Below, piece by piece: positions 28,706 through 38,200 of a stretch of DNA of 64,000 nt. This stretch comes from Rhodococcus sp. P1Y (lineage in GTDB: Bacteria; Actinomycetota; Actinomycetes; Mycobacteriales; Mycobacteriaceae): NCBI RefSeq assembly GCF_003641205.1, contig NZ_CP032762.1, positions 744,001 through 808,000 of the forward strand, written 5' to 3'. The notes under the pieces were generated by a model, which saw only the letters and a program-made list of their open reading frames with translations, did no database searches and was not told the DNA's origin. The translations under genes and the position numbers were made by a program. The stretch's first letter is position 1. Each line of letters opens with the position of its first letter.

Positions 28706-29743
28706 ATGAGTCAGACACGTAAGGGCGGCTTGGGCCGTGGGTTGGCCGCGCTGATCCCGACCGGTCCGGAGGCCGGACCTCGGTTGGGTAGTGCAGCAGC
28801 AGACGTGGTGATCGGAAACGACAGTTCCGCTACCCGGGAGACTCGACCGGGATCGACTGCGGCCGAAAAAGTGGTGTCTGCCCCCACCCCGACTCCCCCG
28901 GTTCGCAGTTCGAAAGAGGACCTGGCACCCGCCGGAGCGGTGTATCGGGAGATAGCACCGGGGCTGATTCAGCCCAACCCGAAGCAGCCTCGAAGCGTGT
29001 TCGACGAGGAATCGCTCGCGGAATTGGTCCACTCGATCCGTGAATTCGGGTTGATGCAACCGATCGTTGTGCGCTCGATCGAGGGCGGCAAGTACGAACT
29101 CGTGATGGGTGAGCGACGGTGGCGAGCCAGCCAGGAAGCCGGACTCGACTCCATTCCGGCCATTGTCCGCGAGACAGCCGACGACGCGATGCTGCGCGAC
29201 GCGCTCCTCGAGAACATCCATCGCGTGCAGTTGAACCCCCTCGAAGAAGCGGCTGCATATCAACAACTCCTCGAAGAATTCGACGTGACCCACGAGGAGC
29301 TGGCGGCGAAGATCGGTCGGTCCAGGCCCGTCGTGACCAACATGATTCGCCTTTTGAAGCTTCCGATCGCAGTTCAGCGACGCGTTGCGGCGGGCGTTTT
29401 GTCCGCCGGGCATGCGCGTGCACTGCTGTCTTTGGACGCTGGTTCGGATGCTCAAGAAGCACTGGCGACCCGGATCGTCGCGGAGGGACTGTCGGTACGG
29501 GCGACCGAAGAGGCGGTTACTCTCGCAAATCGAAACGACGATGTCACTCCGAATCCGTCCCCCAGGCGCAAGCCGATTCAGATGCCGGGACTCCAAGATG
29601 TCGCCGATCGCCTTTCCGACTCCTTCGATACACGAGTCACCGTGAGCCTCGGCAAGAAAAAAGGCAAGATCGTTGTCGAATTCGGGTCGGTCGACGATCT
29701 TCAGCGCATTGTGGAAATGATGGAAGATCAGAAGAAGAAGTAA
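28706..29743 (+). CDS. parB: Chromosome partitioning protein ParB
   Basis: A 345-residue parS-binding CTP-dependent clamp. It begins with [13 protein letters not shown]. The CTP-binding part has [26 protein letters not shown] and GERRWRASQ. The KorB-like helix-turn-helix spans roughly [25 protein letters not shown]. The C-terminal dimerisation domain ends [19 protein letters not shown]. At least eight parS sites within 5 kb upstream are its cognate loading sites. It is encoded in an operon with parA. Confidence 0.96.
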   Translation: MSQTRKGGLGRGLAALIPTGPEAGPRLGSAAADVVIGNDSSATRETRPGSTAAEKVVSAPTPTPPVRSSKEDLAPAGAVYREIAPGLIQPNPKQPRSVFDEESLAELVHSIREFGLMQPIVVRSIEGGKYELVMGERRWRASQEAGLDSIPAIVRETADDAMLRDALLENIHRVQLNPLEEAAAYQQLLEEFDVTHEELAAKIGRSRPVVTNMIRLLKLPIAVQRRVAAGVLSAGHARALLSLDAGSDAQEALATRIVAEGLSVRATEEAVTLANRNDDVTPNPSPRRKPIQMPGLQDVADRLSDSFDTRVTVSLGKKKGKIVVEFGSVDDLQRIVEMMEDQKKK

Positions 29744-29770
29744 CCGCGATATTTCAGGTACAGATACCAG

Positions 29771-29801
29771 CGGTACTTATGTCACTGTGACGATAGTACC
29801 G
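29771..29801. repeat. Nested inverted repeat behind parB
   Basis: CGGTACT and AGTACCG (outer arms) enclose GTCAC-T-GTGAC (inner arms), giving a 31-base near-palindrome interrupted by three unpaired positions. It lies 28 bases after the parB stop and could act as a terminator or operator. No T-run follows. Confidence 0.5.
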
Positions 29802-29993
29802 TTCGCAGGTACTCGAAAGTTGCGATATATCATGAAAAATGATGCAGGACAGACTATTTCGCTCGCACTGCCCACGACGCGACCGAAGCCGTCAGCATCG
29901 CCTATTCTGGTCGAGTGGGTTGAAGCCGAACGGTACCCATACGAGACCATTTTGCGACAGAAGATGCACCGGGCTTGGAGGCTGAGGTAAGTA

Positions 29994-30680
29994 GTGTCGA
30001 CGCTCGTCACCGGGGTCACGTTGGACTCCTTCGATCGACTGCCGAACCACACCCGGCGGTGTCGGTTCTGGGTTCTCGACTCTCCTACCCAGAAGGCTGA
30101 CGGTGAGGCACTCGACCTCGAGTTGGAGAACGAGGCGTGGTTGTCGATGATTATGCTCGAGTGGGGATCGTGCGGACAGCTGCTGACGACAGCGGGTGCG
30201 ACGACAGGGTGTGCGCTGTACGCCCCACCCGGTGCCGTCCCACGTGCCACGACATTTCCGACGTCCCCCGTCAGCGCCGACGCAGTTCTGCTCACGACAT
30301 TGAGAATCGAGTCCGACGTCGATCGCGACAGCAACTCTGCCTCTCTCATCCAGGCCGTAGTAGCCGACCTCGTCAACCGTGGCGTTCGAGCCCTGGAAGC
30401 CTTCGGGATTCGGCGCACCGACTCCGATGAGGTCGACGGTCCTCGCGCGACCGCATCGCGCACCTGCTCGGACGTCACCTGCATGATCGATGCCGATTTT
30501 CTCGAGAAGGCAGGGTTCGAGGTAGTTGCACCACATCACCGCTACCCGAGACTGCGGCTCGAGCTGGATCGCGATCACGGATGGAAAGAAGACGTGGAGT
30601 CCGCATTGGAGCGACTACTCATCGCAGCAAGTTTGACCATGGTCGATATCGAGCACAAGGACACCGTCGGCGTTCGGTGA
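29994..30680 (+). CDS. GNAT-like acetyltransferase, Rv3916c homologue
   Basis: A 228-residue protein starting GTG behind GAGGTAAG. Position directly after parB matches M. tuberculosis Rv3916c, and the sequence suggests an acetyltransferase-like fold: ALDLELENEAWLSMIML, LVNRGVRALEAFGIRR and FLEKAGFEVVAPHHRYPRLRLEL, a C-terminal pattern common in GNAT proteins. The acetyl-CoA loop is not clear, so activity is uncertain. It ends 67 bases before the convergent cwlM stop. Confidence 0.6.
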   Translation: MSTLVTGVTLDSFDRLPNHTRRCRFWVLDSPTQKADGEALDLELENEAWLSMIMLEWGSCGQLLTTAGATTGCALYAPPGAVPRATTFPTSPVSADAVLLTTLRIESDVDRDSNSASLIQAVVADLVNRGVRALEAFGIRRTDSDEVDGPRATASRTCSDVTCMIDADFLEKAGFEVVAPHHRYPRLRLELDRDHGWKEDVESALERLLIAASLTMVDIEHKDTVGVR

Positions 30681-30747
30681 CCGCGACACTTCGGCGGTCC
30701 GGTGTACACACCGGTGCAAAGCCGTGTAAGTCAGTGTCTTAAGTGAT

Positions 30748-31944
30748 TCAGCGTCGATCTGCTGCGGCAAGTTCCTCGGCCAGTAGTTCGGCGAACGTGA
30801 AAGTGCCTGTCGGCTGGTCGTCCTGCCCGAGGAGATAAAGCCGCTTGACCGCGATGAGAATTGCCTCGGCAATGATGTCGCGTGAACGAGGATCTCCGAG
30901 TACAGCGACGTCCGCCGCGCTCGTCAGATAGCCGAGGTCGACCTGAACGGTCGGCATGTTGGTGAGCCGCAACAGGTCCCAGGTTCGTCCGTGACTGCGG
31001 CAGTCCAATAGCGGTGTGCGAGCAACAATTTCGCGTTGGATGTATCCGGTGAGAACTTGGCCGATGAGCGACGCCGAGCCATGGGAGTTGCCGAAGTGGA
31101 AGCTCGCGACGCCGTTGGCAGCTGGACTGGCACTGGACGCACAGCGAAGCGAGATCATCAGGTCGGCGTTGAAAGCGTTGGACGTCTCCGCACGATCGGC
31201 GACGCTGGGGTTGGTGCCCCGTGCTCGCGACAAGAACGTTTCCATCCCTGTGGCCGCCATTCGTCCCTCGAGGCGGCTTGCTACGTCCCACAGAATTTCG
31301 GCCTCGGAAATTTTGCCGTACAGCCCGTCGACGATGATTCCAGTGTCAGGGCCACCGAGGTCGGGATCGATGACAATGCGCTTACCCGTCAACTGAGGGC
31401 CGGATTGCCGGACAAGCTCTTCTTCGCTGATCGCGTGCGGCGAACCACCGGTGACGCGTGCACCGAGCAGATCGAGCGAACGCAGGGTCGCGGGACCGCA
31501 GATGCCGTCGGGCGACAATCCGATCTCCCGCTGGAACGAGGACAATCCTTCGTGAGTCTTCGGTCCGAAGTAGCCATCGACTCGTTCGCTGTAAAAACCG
31601 AGGTCTTGGAGACGAGTCTGGAGAGTGGCGACATCGTCGCCGTAGAGCGGCGCGGAGAGCTGGTAGATCAGGGTGCGGGCCCCGAGGCGGTATGACGCCT
31701 CTTTGAGGGAACGGTACGTGGCGGGTCCGACGGTGCCGTCGACCAGCAGGCCGCGGTGTTGCTGAAAGGCTCGTACCGCGCCGTCCAGGAGAGAATCGAA
31801 ATTCGATGCTGGTGCGCTCCAGTGAAGCGGGTCTTCGACCCCACCCGCACCGCTGTTTTCCTCGTGAAGGAAGCCCAGCGAGATCAGGGTGCTCCGTACC
31901 TCCGCTACGGCGGGACCGGAATCGCCGTGACTGAGTCGGTGCAT
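30748..31944 (-). CDS. cwlM: CwlM-like pseudo-amidase, regulator of peptidoglycan synthesis
   Basis: A 398-residue protein with two N-terminal peptidoglycan-binding-type repeats (about 5-80 and 95-160) and an amidase_3 domain (about 188-385). Start ATG at 31944. No signal peptide is present, so it is cytoplasmic. Both zinc-binding His of amidase_3 are replaced: the usual DPGHGG reads DPDLGG (193-198) and the usual SLHA reads SLRC (265-268). It therefore should not cut peptidoglycan. This fits mycobacterial CwlM, which when phosphorylated activates MurA. Position between the Rv3916c homologue and trxA-trxB is conserved. Confidence 0.85.
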   Translation of the reverse strand: MHRLSHGDSGPAVAEVRSTLISLGFLHEENSGAGGVEDPLHWSAPASNFDSLLDGAVRAFQQHRGLLVDGTVGPATYRSLKEASYRLGARTLIYQLSAPLYGDDVATLQTRLQDLGFYSERVDGYFGPKTHEGLSSFQREIGLSPDGICGPATLRSLDLLGARVTGGSPHAISEEELVRQSGPQLTGKRIVIDPDLGGPDTGIIVDGLYGKISEAEILWDVASRLEGRMAATGMETFLSRARGTNPSVADRAETSNAFNADLMISLRCASSASPAANGVASFHFGNSHGSASLIGQVLTGYIQREIVARTPLLDCRSHGRTWDLLRLTNMPTVQVDLGYLTSAADVAVLGDPRSRDIIAEAILIAVKRLYLLGQDDQPTGTFTFAELLAEELAAADRR

Positions 31945-32046
31945 ACCTCGTGACCTCTCGCAGAATGAACGGTTTTCATGTCGGTGCCGAACAGACCGGG
32001 CGGCATACTCCCCGCCCGACGATGCGCGTCCTCGAACACAAGCGTC

Positions 32047-32073
32047 GATGTGCCGACCCTGCGTCGGCACATC
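32047..32073 (-). terminator. Hairpin behind trxA
   Basis: GATGTGCCGAC and GTCGGCACATC form a perfect 11-bp stem around a 5-base loop, about 80 bases past the trxA stop and 100 bases before cwlM. It probably ends the trxB-trxA transcript. No T-tract is visible. Confidence 0.55.
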
Positions 32074-32152
32074 AGACGATTGTCGCAGAAGGAGGCCGAG
32101 GTATCGCAATCCACGCCGCCTCCGTCACGGAAACGGTTCTACTGCAGCTGCG

Positions 32153-32485
32153 TCACAAAACGGATTCGAGGTCCTTGAGCAGGGCGGCCTTGCCCTTGGC
32201 CCCGACAATCTGCTTCACGGGCTTGCCACCCTGGAACAGAATGAGCGTTGGGATGGACATGACCTTGAAGTCGCGAGCCGCCTGAGGATTGGCGTCGATG
32301 TCGAGCTTGGCGATGGTCAGCTTGTCGGCATGTTCGGCTGCGATCTCCTCGAGTACAGGGGCCACCATCTTGCACGGACCACACCAGGTGGCCCAGAAGT
32401 CAACCAGTACAGGCTTCTCGCTGGTGAGGACGTCGTCCGCGAACGATGCATCGGTGATCGTGACGGTCTTCTTGTCGTCGGACAT
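32153..32485 (-). CDS. trxA: Thioredoxin
   Basis: A 110-residue thioredoxin with the active site WATWCGPCKM and the conserved cis-Pro segment SIPTLILFQGG. The ATG at 32485 gives the standard length and has GGGAG upstream. The frame continues 20 codons further without thioredoxin similarity. It is reduced by the TrxB encoded 69 bases upstream in the same direction. The trxB-trxA pair is conserved at this position in mycobacteria. Confidence 0.96.
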   Translation of the reverse strand: MSDDKKTVTITDASFADDVLTSEKPVLVDFWATWCGPCKMVAPVLEEIAAEHADKLTIAKLDIDANPQAARDFKVMSIPTLILFQGGKPVKQIVGAKGKAALLKDLESVL

Positions 32486-32554
32486 CTGGTGTAGCTCCCT
32501 GTGAGTAGAAGTGGTGACTTTCGGGTTGGAACGGTCGAGCCCCAAACGGTCGTG

Positions 32555-33544
32555 TCAGGCAGACACTGCATCGACCGGTTGGTCGGCGTGCTCGAGGGTG
32601 TTGGTCGTGATATCGCCCTGCTCAGCTAGCCAACGCTCGGCGTCGATCGATGCGGTGCAGCCGGTCCCTGCCGCAGTGATCGCCTGCTGGTACACGTGGT
32701 CGACGAGGTCGCCCGCCGCGAAGACTCCCGCCACCGAAGTGGCCGACGTCGGAGACGCAACCGTGACGTAACCGGCGTCGTCGAGGGCGACCTGTCCCTT
32801 GACGAGCTCGTTGCGTGGATCGTGACCGATGGCGACGAACATGCCGGTCACAGCGAGGGTGCTTTTCTCACCTGTGAGTGCGTTTTCGATGGCCACACCC
32901 GTCACCGAGGAGTCACCCAGCACTTCCAACACCTTGGTGTCGGTCAGGAAATTGATCTTCTCGTTGTTCTTGGCGCGTTCGAGCATGATGCGTGACGCGC
33001 GGAACTCACTACGTCGGTGGACGATGGTAACGCTGCGCGCGAAGCGAGTGAGGAACGTTGCTTCCTCCATGGCAGAGTCGCCGCCGCCGATGACAGCGAT
33101 GTCCTGATCACGGAAGAAGAATCCGTCACACGTGGCGCACGCACTTACCCCACGACCGAGTAGCTTCTCCTCGCCGGGGATGCCGAGGTACCGGGCTGCT
33201 GCGCCCATCGCCAAAATGACGGCGCGCGCGCGGTACGTCTCGCCTCCGGCAGATACGGTCTTGATTTCACCGTCGAGCTGAAGTTCCTCGACGTCTTCGG
33301 TGCGGATGTCGGCTCCGAAGCGCTTGGCCTGCTCGCGCATTTGTTCCATCAAGTCCGGACCCATGATTCCTTCGCGGAAGCCGGGGAAGTTCTCCACCTC
33401 GGTGGTGGTCATCAACGCGCCGCCGAATTGCGTTCCCTCGAACAGGAGGGGCTGGAGCTCAGCCCGGGCTGCGTAGACGCCAGCGGTGTACCCGGCCGGT
33501 CCAGAGCCGACGATGATGAGGTCGTGAACCTTGGGCGTAGTCAT
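32555..33544 (-). CDS. trxB: Thioredoxin reductase
   Basis: NADPH-dependent flavoprotein of 329 residues that reduces thioredoxin. It has the FAD motif [17 protein letters not shown], the redox-active CATCDGFFF, the NADP-binding [12 protein letters not shown] with HRRSEFRAS, and the C-terminal FAD segment [15 protein letters not shown]. It lies upstream of trxA in the same operon and downstream of the anti-sigma gene. In M. tuberculosis the equivalent SigM-RsmA-TrxB-TrxA order suggests an oxidative-stress link. Confidence 0.96.
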   Translation of the reverse strand: MTTPKVHDLIIVGSGPAGYTAGVYAARAELQPLLFEGTQFGGALMTTTEVENFPGFREGIMGPDLMEQMREQAKRFGADIRTEDVEELQLDGEIKTVSAGGETYRARAVILAMGAAARYLGIPGEEKLLGRGVSACATCDGFFFRDQDIAVIGGGDSAMEEATFLTRFARSVTIVHRRSEFRASRIMLERAKNNEKINFLTDTKVLEVLGDSSVTGVAIENALTGEKSTLAVTGMFVAIGHDPRNELVKGQVALDDAGYVTVASPTSATSVAGVFAAGDLVDHVYQQAITAAGTGCTASIDAERWLAEQGDITTNTLEHADQPVDAVSA

Positions 33545-33633
33545 GCGGGCCTTCCGATAGATGCTTGAACAACGTGTGTGTCAACACCAGGGTAAAGGTT
33601 GTTGTTCCCGCCGACCCGCCACGCAGAGCAATC

Positions 33634-34431
33634 TCAATCGACGTCGCGGCGAACGAGGGTGCCTGGGTTGTCGACACCGCAGGTGGGCTCGACCGCCAAC
33701 AACGTCAAACCGGACGACGCTCCGTTGCGCGGGATGACGAGCATGATGCCCGAGCGGCCGTCCAACTCGACGGCTGCGCTTCCCAAGACCACCGAGAAGC
33801 GATCGAATCCGTTGGCCTGCAGGCAATCTGGAAGTGCGACGGAATCGATCAGTTCGTTCGCGCCGCGATTGGCCATCACGTCGTATGCCAGTGAGGAATC
33901 CAGACGGTTCGAGTCGATCACCAATGCCGGCGGATCCACCACCAGTCCGGGAGCCTGGGCGACGGTCTCGGAGCCTGCGTCGTCGTTGGAAGAACTCACG
34001 AACGCAACGGCCGTGGTGATCCCGATAACAACCGCCACGGCGGCTGCAGCCCCGACAACCATCACAGTTCGCGGTACGCGACGCCGTGATGCAATCGGCG
34101 TCACCGGCGTCTGGTCTCGTGGCGGTTCGAGAGGTCCGGCGGTGCTGGAGACGGGGTTCTCGGCCGCGGCGAGTGCGCGATCGATTCGTTCGGCTACGGC
34201 AGGGGGCATGGCTTCGCCGCGGGCCAATTCGTTGCCGGAGGCAGCGAGTGTCGCGGTCACCGCGTCGAGTGCCGCCAAGACGCGGACGGCCTCCGGATCC
34301 CGACGGACGCGTGGCCACAGTTCCTCGCTCACGGACTCGCGCAGTACACCCGCATGCAGGTCGGCGAGCAATTCCATCGAGAACGGCTGTGAAGGGTACG
34401 GCTGCTCGGGCTCTGTACCGTGCGAAGCCAT
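33634..34431 (-). CDS. rsmA: Anti-sigma-M factor (RsmA-like) membrane protein
   Basis: A 265-residue single-span membrane protein. The cytoplasmic N-terminal ~130 residues contain SMELLADLHAGVLRESVSEELWPRV, one membrane segment follows (VMVVGAAAAVAVVIGITTAV), then an extracytoplasmic C-terminal domain. No HxxxCxxC zinc motif is seen. The ATG at 34431 has AAGGAG at good spacing. Directly downstream of sigM, it is the expected partner that holds SigM inactive. The name follows synteny with Rv3912. Sequence similarity in this family is low. Confidence 0.78.
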   Translation of the reverse strand: MASHGTEPEQPYPSQPFSMELLADLHAGVLRESVSEELWPRVRRDPEAVRVLAALDAVTATLAASGNELARGEAMPPAVAERIDRALAAAENPVSSTAGPLEPPRDQTPVTPIASRRRVPRTVMVVGAAAAVAVVIGITTAVAFVSSSNDDAGSETVAQAPGLVVDPPALVIDSNRLDSSLAYDVMANRGANELIDSVALPDCLQANGFDRFSVVLGSAAVELDGRSGIMLVIPRNGASSGLTLLAVEPTCGVDNPGTLVRRDVD

Positions 34432-34487
34432 CGACGTCTCCTTCCCTACACAATCCGTCGTACACATGGTAGGACGCAGCAGCCGGG

Positions 34488-35081
34488 CTATCGGTTCCCA
34501 TCCGTGCGCAGATATTCCAGAAGGACTGCCAACTTGAGCCGTCCGCGTGCGCAGCGACTCTTCACCGTCCCGGCTGGAACACCGAGAAGCCGCGCCGCAT
34601 CGGCAACCGAGTAGCCCTCCATGTCGACGGCGACCACAGCTGCGCGTTGTTCGGGAGCGAGTGTCATCAGGGCAGAGTGGACCTCGATGGATGTCTCGAC
34701 GGTTGCCATCGGGTCCCGCGCATCGGCCAGCTCGAGCGCATCGCCGTCAGGAAGCGGAATCGTCGGACGTGAGCGGTTGCGGCGAATGCGGTCGAGACAT
34801 GCATTGACGACGATCTTGTGCAGCCAGCTTCGAACCGCTGCATCGGCGCGAAACGAGGCCGCCATGCGATGTGCGGACAGAAGGGCTTCTTGAAGCGCGT
34901 CTGCCGCATCCTCGTTCGTGTAGCTCGTTCGTCGAGCGGTCATCCACAAATGCTCGTGATGACGATGAACGAGCATGGTGAACGCCGTTGGATCACCCGC
35001 TACGTGAGCAGCGAGAAGTTCGACATCGGAACGTGCATTGAGCACTCCCCCCACGCCATTGTTTACACCAGCAGTCCCCAT
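34488..35081 (-). CDS. sigM: ECF sigma factor SigM
   Basis: A 197-residue group 4 sigma factor. Region 2 runs DPTAFTMLVHRHHEHLWMTA to SWLHKIVVNACLDRIRR, and region 4 runs LAPEQRAAVVAVDMEGYSVADAARLLGVPAGTVKSRCARGR. Position between murJ and the anti-sigma gene identifies it as SigM. The ATG at 35081 may be slightly too early. A GTG about 13 codons in is an alternative. It probably controls its own operon, but I could not place the promoter boxes. Confidence 0.9.
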   Translation of the reverse strand: MGTAGVNNGVGGVLNARSDVELLAAHVAGDPTAFTMLVHRHHEHLWMTARRTSYTNEDAADALQEALLSAHRMAASFRADAAVRSWLHKIVVNACLDRIRRNRSRPTIPLPDGDALELADARDPMATVETSIEVHSALMTLAPEQRAAVVAVDMEGYSVADAARLLGVPAGTVKSRCARGRLKLAVLLEYLRTDGNR

Positions 35082-35204
35082 ACGAAAACGGCTCCCCCCG
35101 TGTTACCGCATTGCTGGAGAGCCTAAAGCATCGAGACCGCAGAGTATGTAACGTTCGTATTTTCAAGCAATTTGCAGTAAAAAGTGCCGCTAAACAGACC
35201 GGAA

Positions 35205-38200
35205 TCAGGATTGCGCGGTGAATCCGAACTCCGCGATGGAGGACTGATTACGCCCGCTGTCCGTACTCAAACCGGTGATCCACAGCAGCACGTGGCTGGT
35301 GGGCTCGCTCGCCTGGAGCGGGATTTCGGTGACACCGTTGCCCAGCGTCGCCTGTCCGATGACCGTCGTGTCGCTCAGGCTCGGCGAATCGCTCGGTGCC
35401 GACCGGATCTCCACCACGGTTCCAGGAGAAGGCGATGTCACCGAAGCACTGGTGAGGACCTGGGAAGACGGAAGCGTCGCGAGTAGGCCCACGCCGTTCT
35501 TCAGAGAGGGGAATGGCTGGAAGTACGAGTCGGATGCCCACTCTGTCGACGGATCGCCGTCCGCTGCGTTGGATGCCGTCGCCGCGTTGTCGGCACTTCC
35601 CTGGGGCGAGAACACCTCGACGGAATCGATTGCCACCGGCGCTGCCGCAGGTGCCGGAACCGGTGCTCCCGGGGCCCCGGGGGCCGGAGGTACGGTCTCG
35701 GGTGTCGTCAGGCCGAAGTCCTGCTGCGTGAGGGGTTCGTCCGTGCTGCCCCCAGCGATGGACGTGAACAGCCAGTAGCCGGCGAAACCGAGAACAACGA
35801 CGGTGAGCACGCCCAACACGGCGAGAGCAATGTTGGTGTTCCGCGACCGTTGCTGTTGAGCCGCGATCTCCTCGGGGTCTGCGAGCGAATGCCCGGTCGC
35901 ACCGGGTGCTCGCTGGCCCAACCGCAGCGCAGGCATCAGATCTGTCTTGTCGTTCACGACTGCAGCTTGATCGAGCACGTGCTGAACGGTCGCGGCGGTT
36001 CTGATGCCGCTGTTCTGCTCCAGCGCGCGAACTGCGACCGCAGAAATCTCGAAGGGAACGTCCGGCCGAATCCGGCGAGGCTCGACGGCGTTGCCGCTCG
36101 CGTCCCGATCGGCGATCTTCATGCCACCGACGGACCTGACCTGAGCGTCGGGCCGAGCAGTGGGGTCGGTCAGCGGCCATCGCGCTGTGATCAGGGCGTA
36201 CAACATGGCACCGAGACCACGAACATCGGAACCAGGGTCCGCGTCGGCGAGGGTCGCGGGGAATGCGAGAACGGCGTTGCCGCTGGTACTGATGCGAACT
36301 CGATCCGGATGGTCGATCGAGAGCGCACCGCCACTACGGTGAGCTGCTTCAGCGGCGGCCGCGAGTGCTTTGATCGCTCTCGCAGCGCCGGTCGGAGAGG
36401 GCACCGTGTCGGCCATCTCGCGAAGCGACCGGCCAGGCGTCCACTCGGACACGACAATTCCACCGGAGCTGCCCCGGACAACGTCGAGAACACGTGCAAG
36501 CCCGGGTGAATTGATGCGCCCGAGGCGCAGCGTGCGCGAGAGAATTGCCTGAGGGCCTTCGGGCCGGTCCGCCGAGAGATTGGTGGCCTGCTGATCTGCA
36601 TCGACGAAGGTCAGTGCAACTTCGCGATCGAGCTTGACGTCGTGCGCCTGCCAGAACTTCAGCCCTCGTGCGCCGCCGTGTGGGGCCAGCAGACGATAGC
36701 GGCCGCCTGCGACCGACGCACCGGGAATGAGCTTGGGACCGCGGAGCCCGCGAATGTCGCCACCTGCGGGTGGTGCGACCGAAGGGGCGGCCGAATTTCC
36801 GCCCGTTGCCGCAGCGGGGGCCGTCTTCGCACCAGGTCCACCCGAATCAGGTCCACCCGAATCAGGTCCGGCCGCTTTAGGCCCGGCCGGTTCGGTCTCG
36901 TCGGTGATGTTCAGAGCTTCCGTGGCGTCCAGAGTCTTCGGGTTCTTCGAAGACGCCGAAGTGTCGACGGCTTCGCCCTGCGCCGGGGCCGGCTTTGCTT
37001 CGGCAGCCTCGCCGGACTTTGCTTCAGCAGCGGTCGGCTTTGCTTCGGTCGGCTTCGCCTCGGTCTGTTCGGTCGGCTTCGCCTCGGCCCGTTGAGTCGG
37101 CTTCGCCTCGGCGGCACGGGGAGCTGGCTTTTCCGTTGCAGCAGAAGTTTTTTCGGTCACCGGGGCAGCAGACTTCTCGGAACCGACGGTGCTCTCGTCG
37201 GCGTCGCTGTCGGTGGAGGAAGGCGTATCGGACGAAGAGTCCTCGCTCGCAGCCGACGTGGATGACGCCGCGGCAGCACGAGCTGTGTTTGCCCGCTCAT
37301 CCACCTCGACTCCACCAGGTGCTCGCTCGGCGCCGTTGGTCGCGGACTTGGCCGGCCCCCCAGCCACTTCGTCGTCGGTCACTCTCACTCCTTCACGCGT
37401 GTGATCCCCGGGTTGCCCCATGCGTCCGCCCCGTTCGAACAGATGCGACGAGGACGGCGTCCCGGTCCGCCGAGGACCAGGGTACGGGAGTCGGTCGCGT
37501 GCAGTGTCCCACGCAGGGGCAGATGTGACGGCGAGTATGCGTTCGGCCGGGACCGAAGCGACAGGTTCGGGGACGGGCCCCGACTTGCCGCGGACTTTGT
37601 CGACGAGTTTACGCAGTGCAACCGTCACCGCGAGCACTTCCGGAATGCGCCCGAACCACAGAATGCCGAAGGTGATGCCGAGCATGAGAACCGCACAGAC
37701 GGCGACCCGTAGGATGGCACCGATCATCCCGAGCGGATCCGTCAATGCACCCAGATCGGCGATCCGATCGATAGCGAGCATCGCCGTGCCACCTGCGGCC
37801 GATGCGATGAGCACCATCCAGATCGTTTTACCGATGTTGATCATCCGCAAGTCGCCGAGACTGCGATGGAGCAGGAATCCGCCGATGCACGCACCGACGA
37901 CGAAGCCGAAACCATTGGCTACGCCGAGCCAGAGCACGACCTGCTGATCGTTCTGTGCGAAGACCGGCGCCAGTGCCGACAGCGCGATCTTGACGCCGGT
38001 GATTCCGAGGATGATCCACGTCGGCGTCCAGGCTTGTTCCCGGGCGTAGAAGACACGGAGGTGGATCAGCACGAGTGCGTAGGGAATGAGCGTGAAGGCC
38101 GACCAACTGACGGCCTCGCCGAGCCGCGGTGCCTCGTCCTTGAAATTGCCGAACCCGAACAGTGCTTCGCCCACCCACGGGCCTGCGAACGTCAGGAACA

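Noticed and set aside
29787..29990. A 67-codon frame ending three bases before the Rv3916c homologue
   Set aside because: Starts inside an inverted repeat and lacks a clear Shine-Dalgarno or similarity. More likely leader sequence, though the tight spacing made it worth considering.
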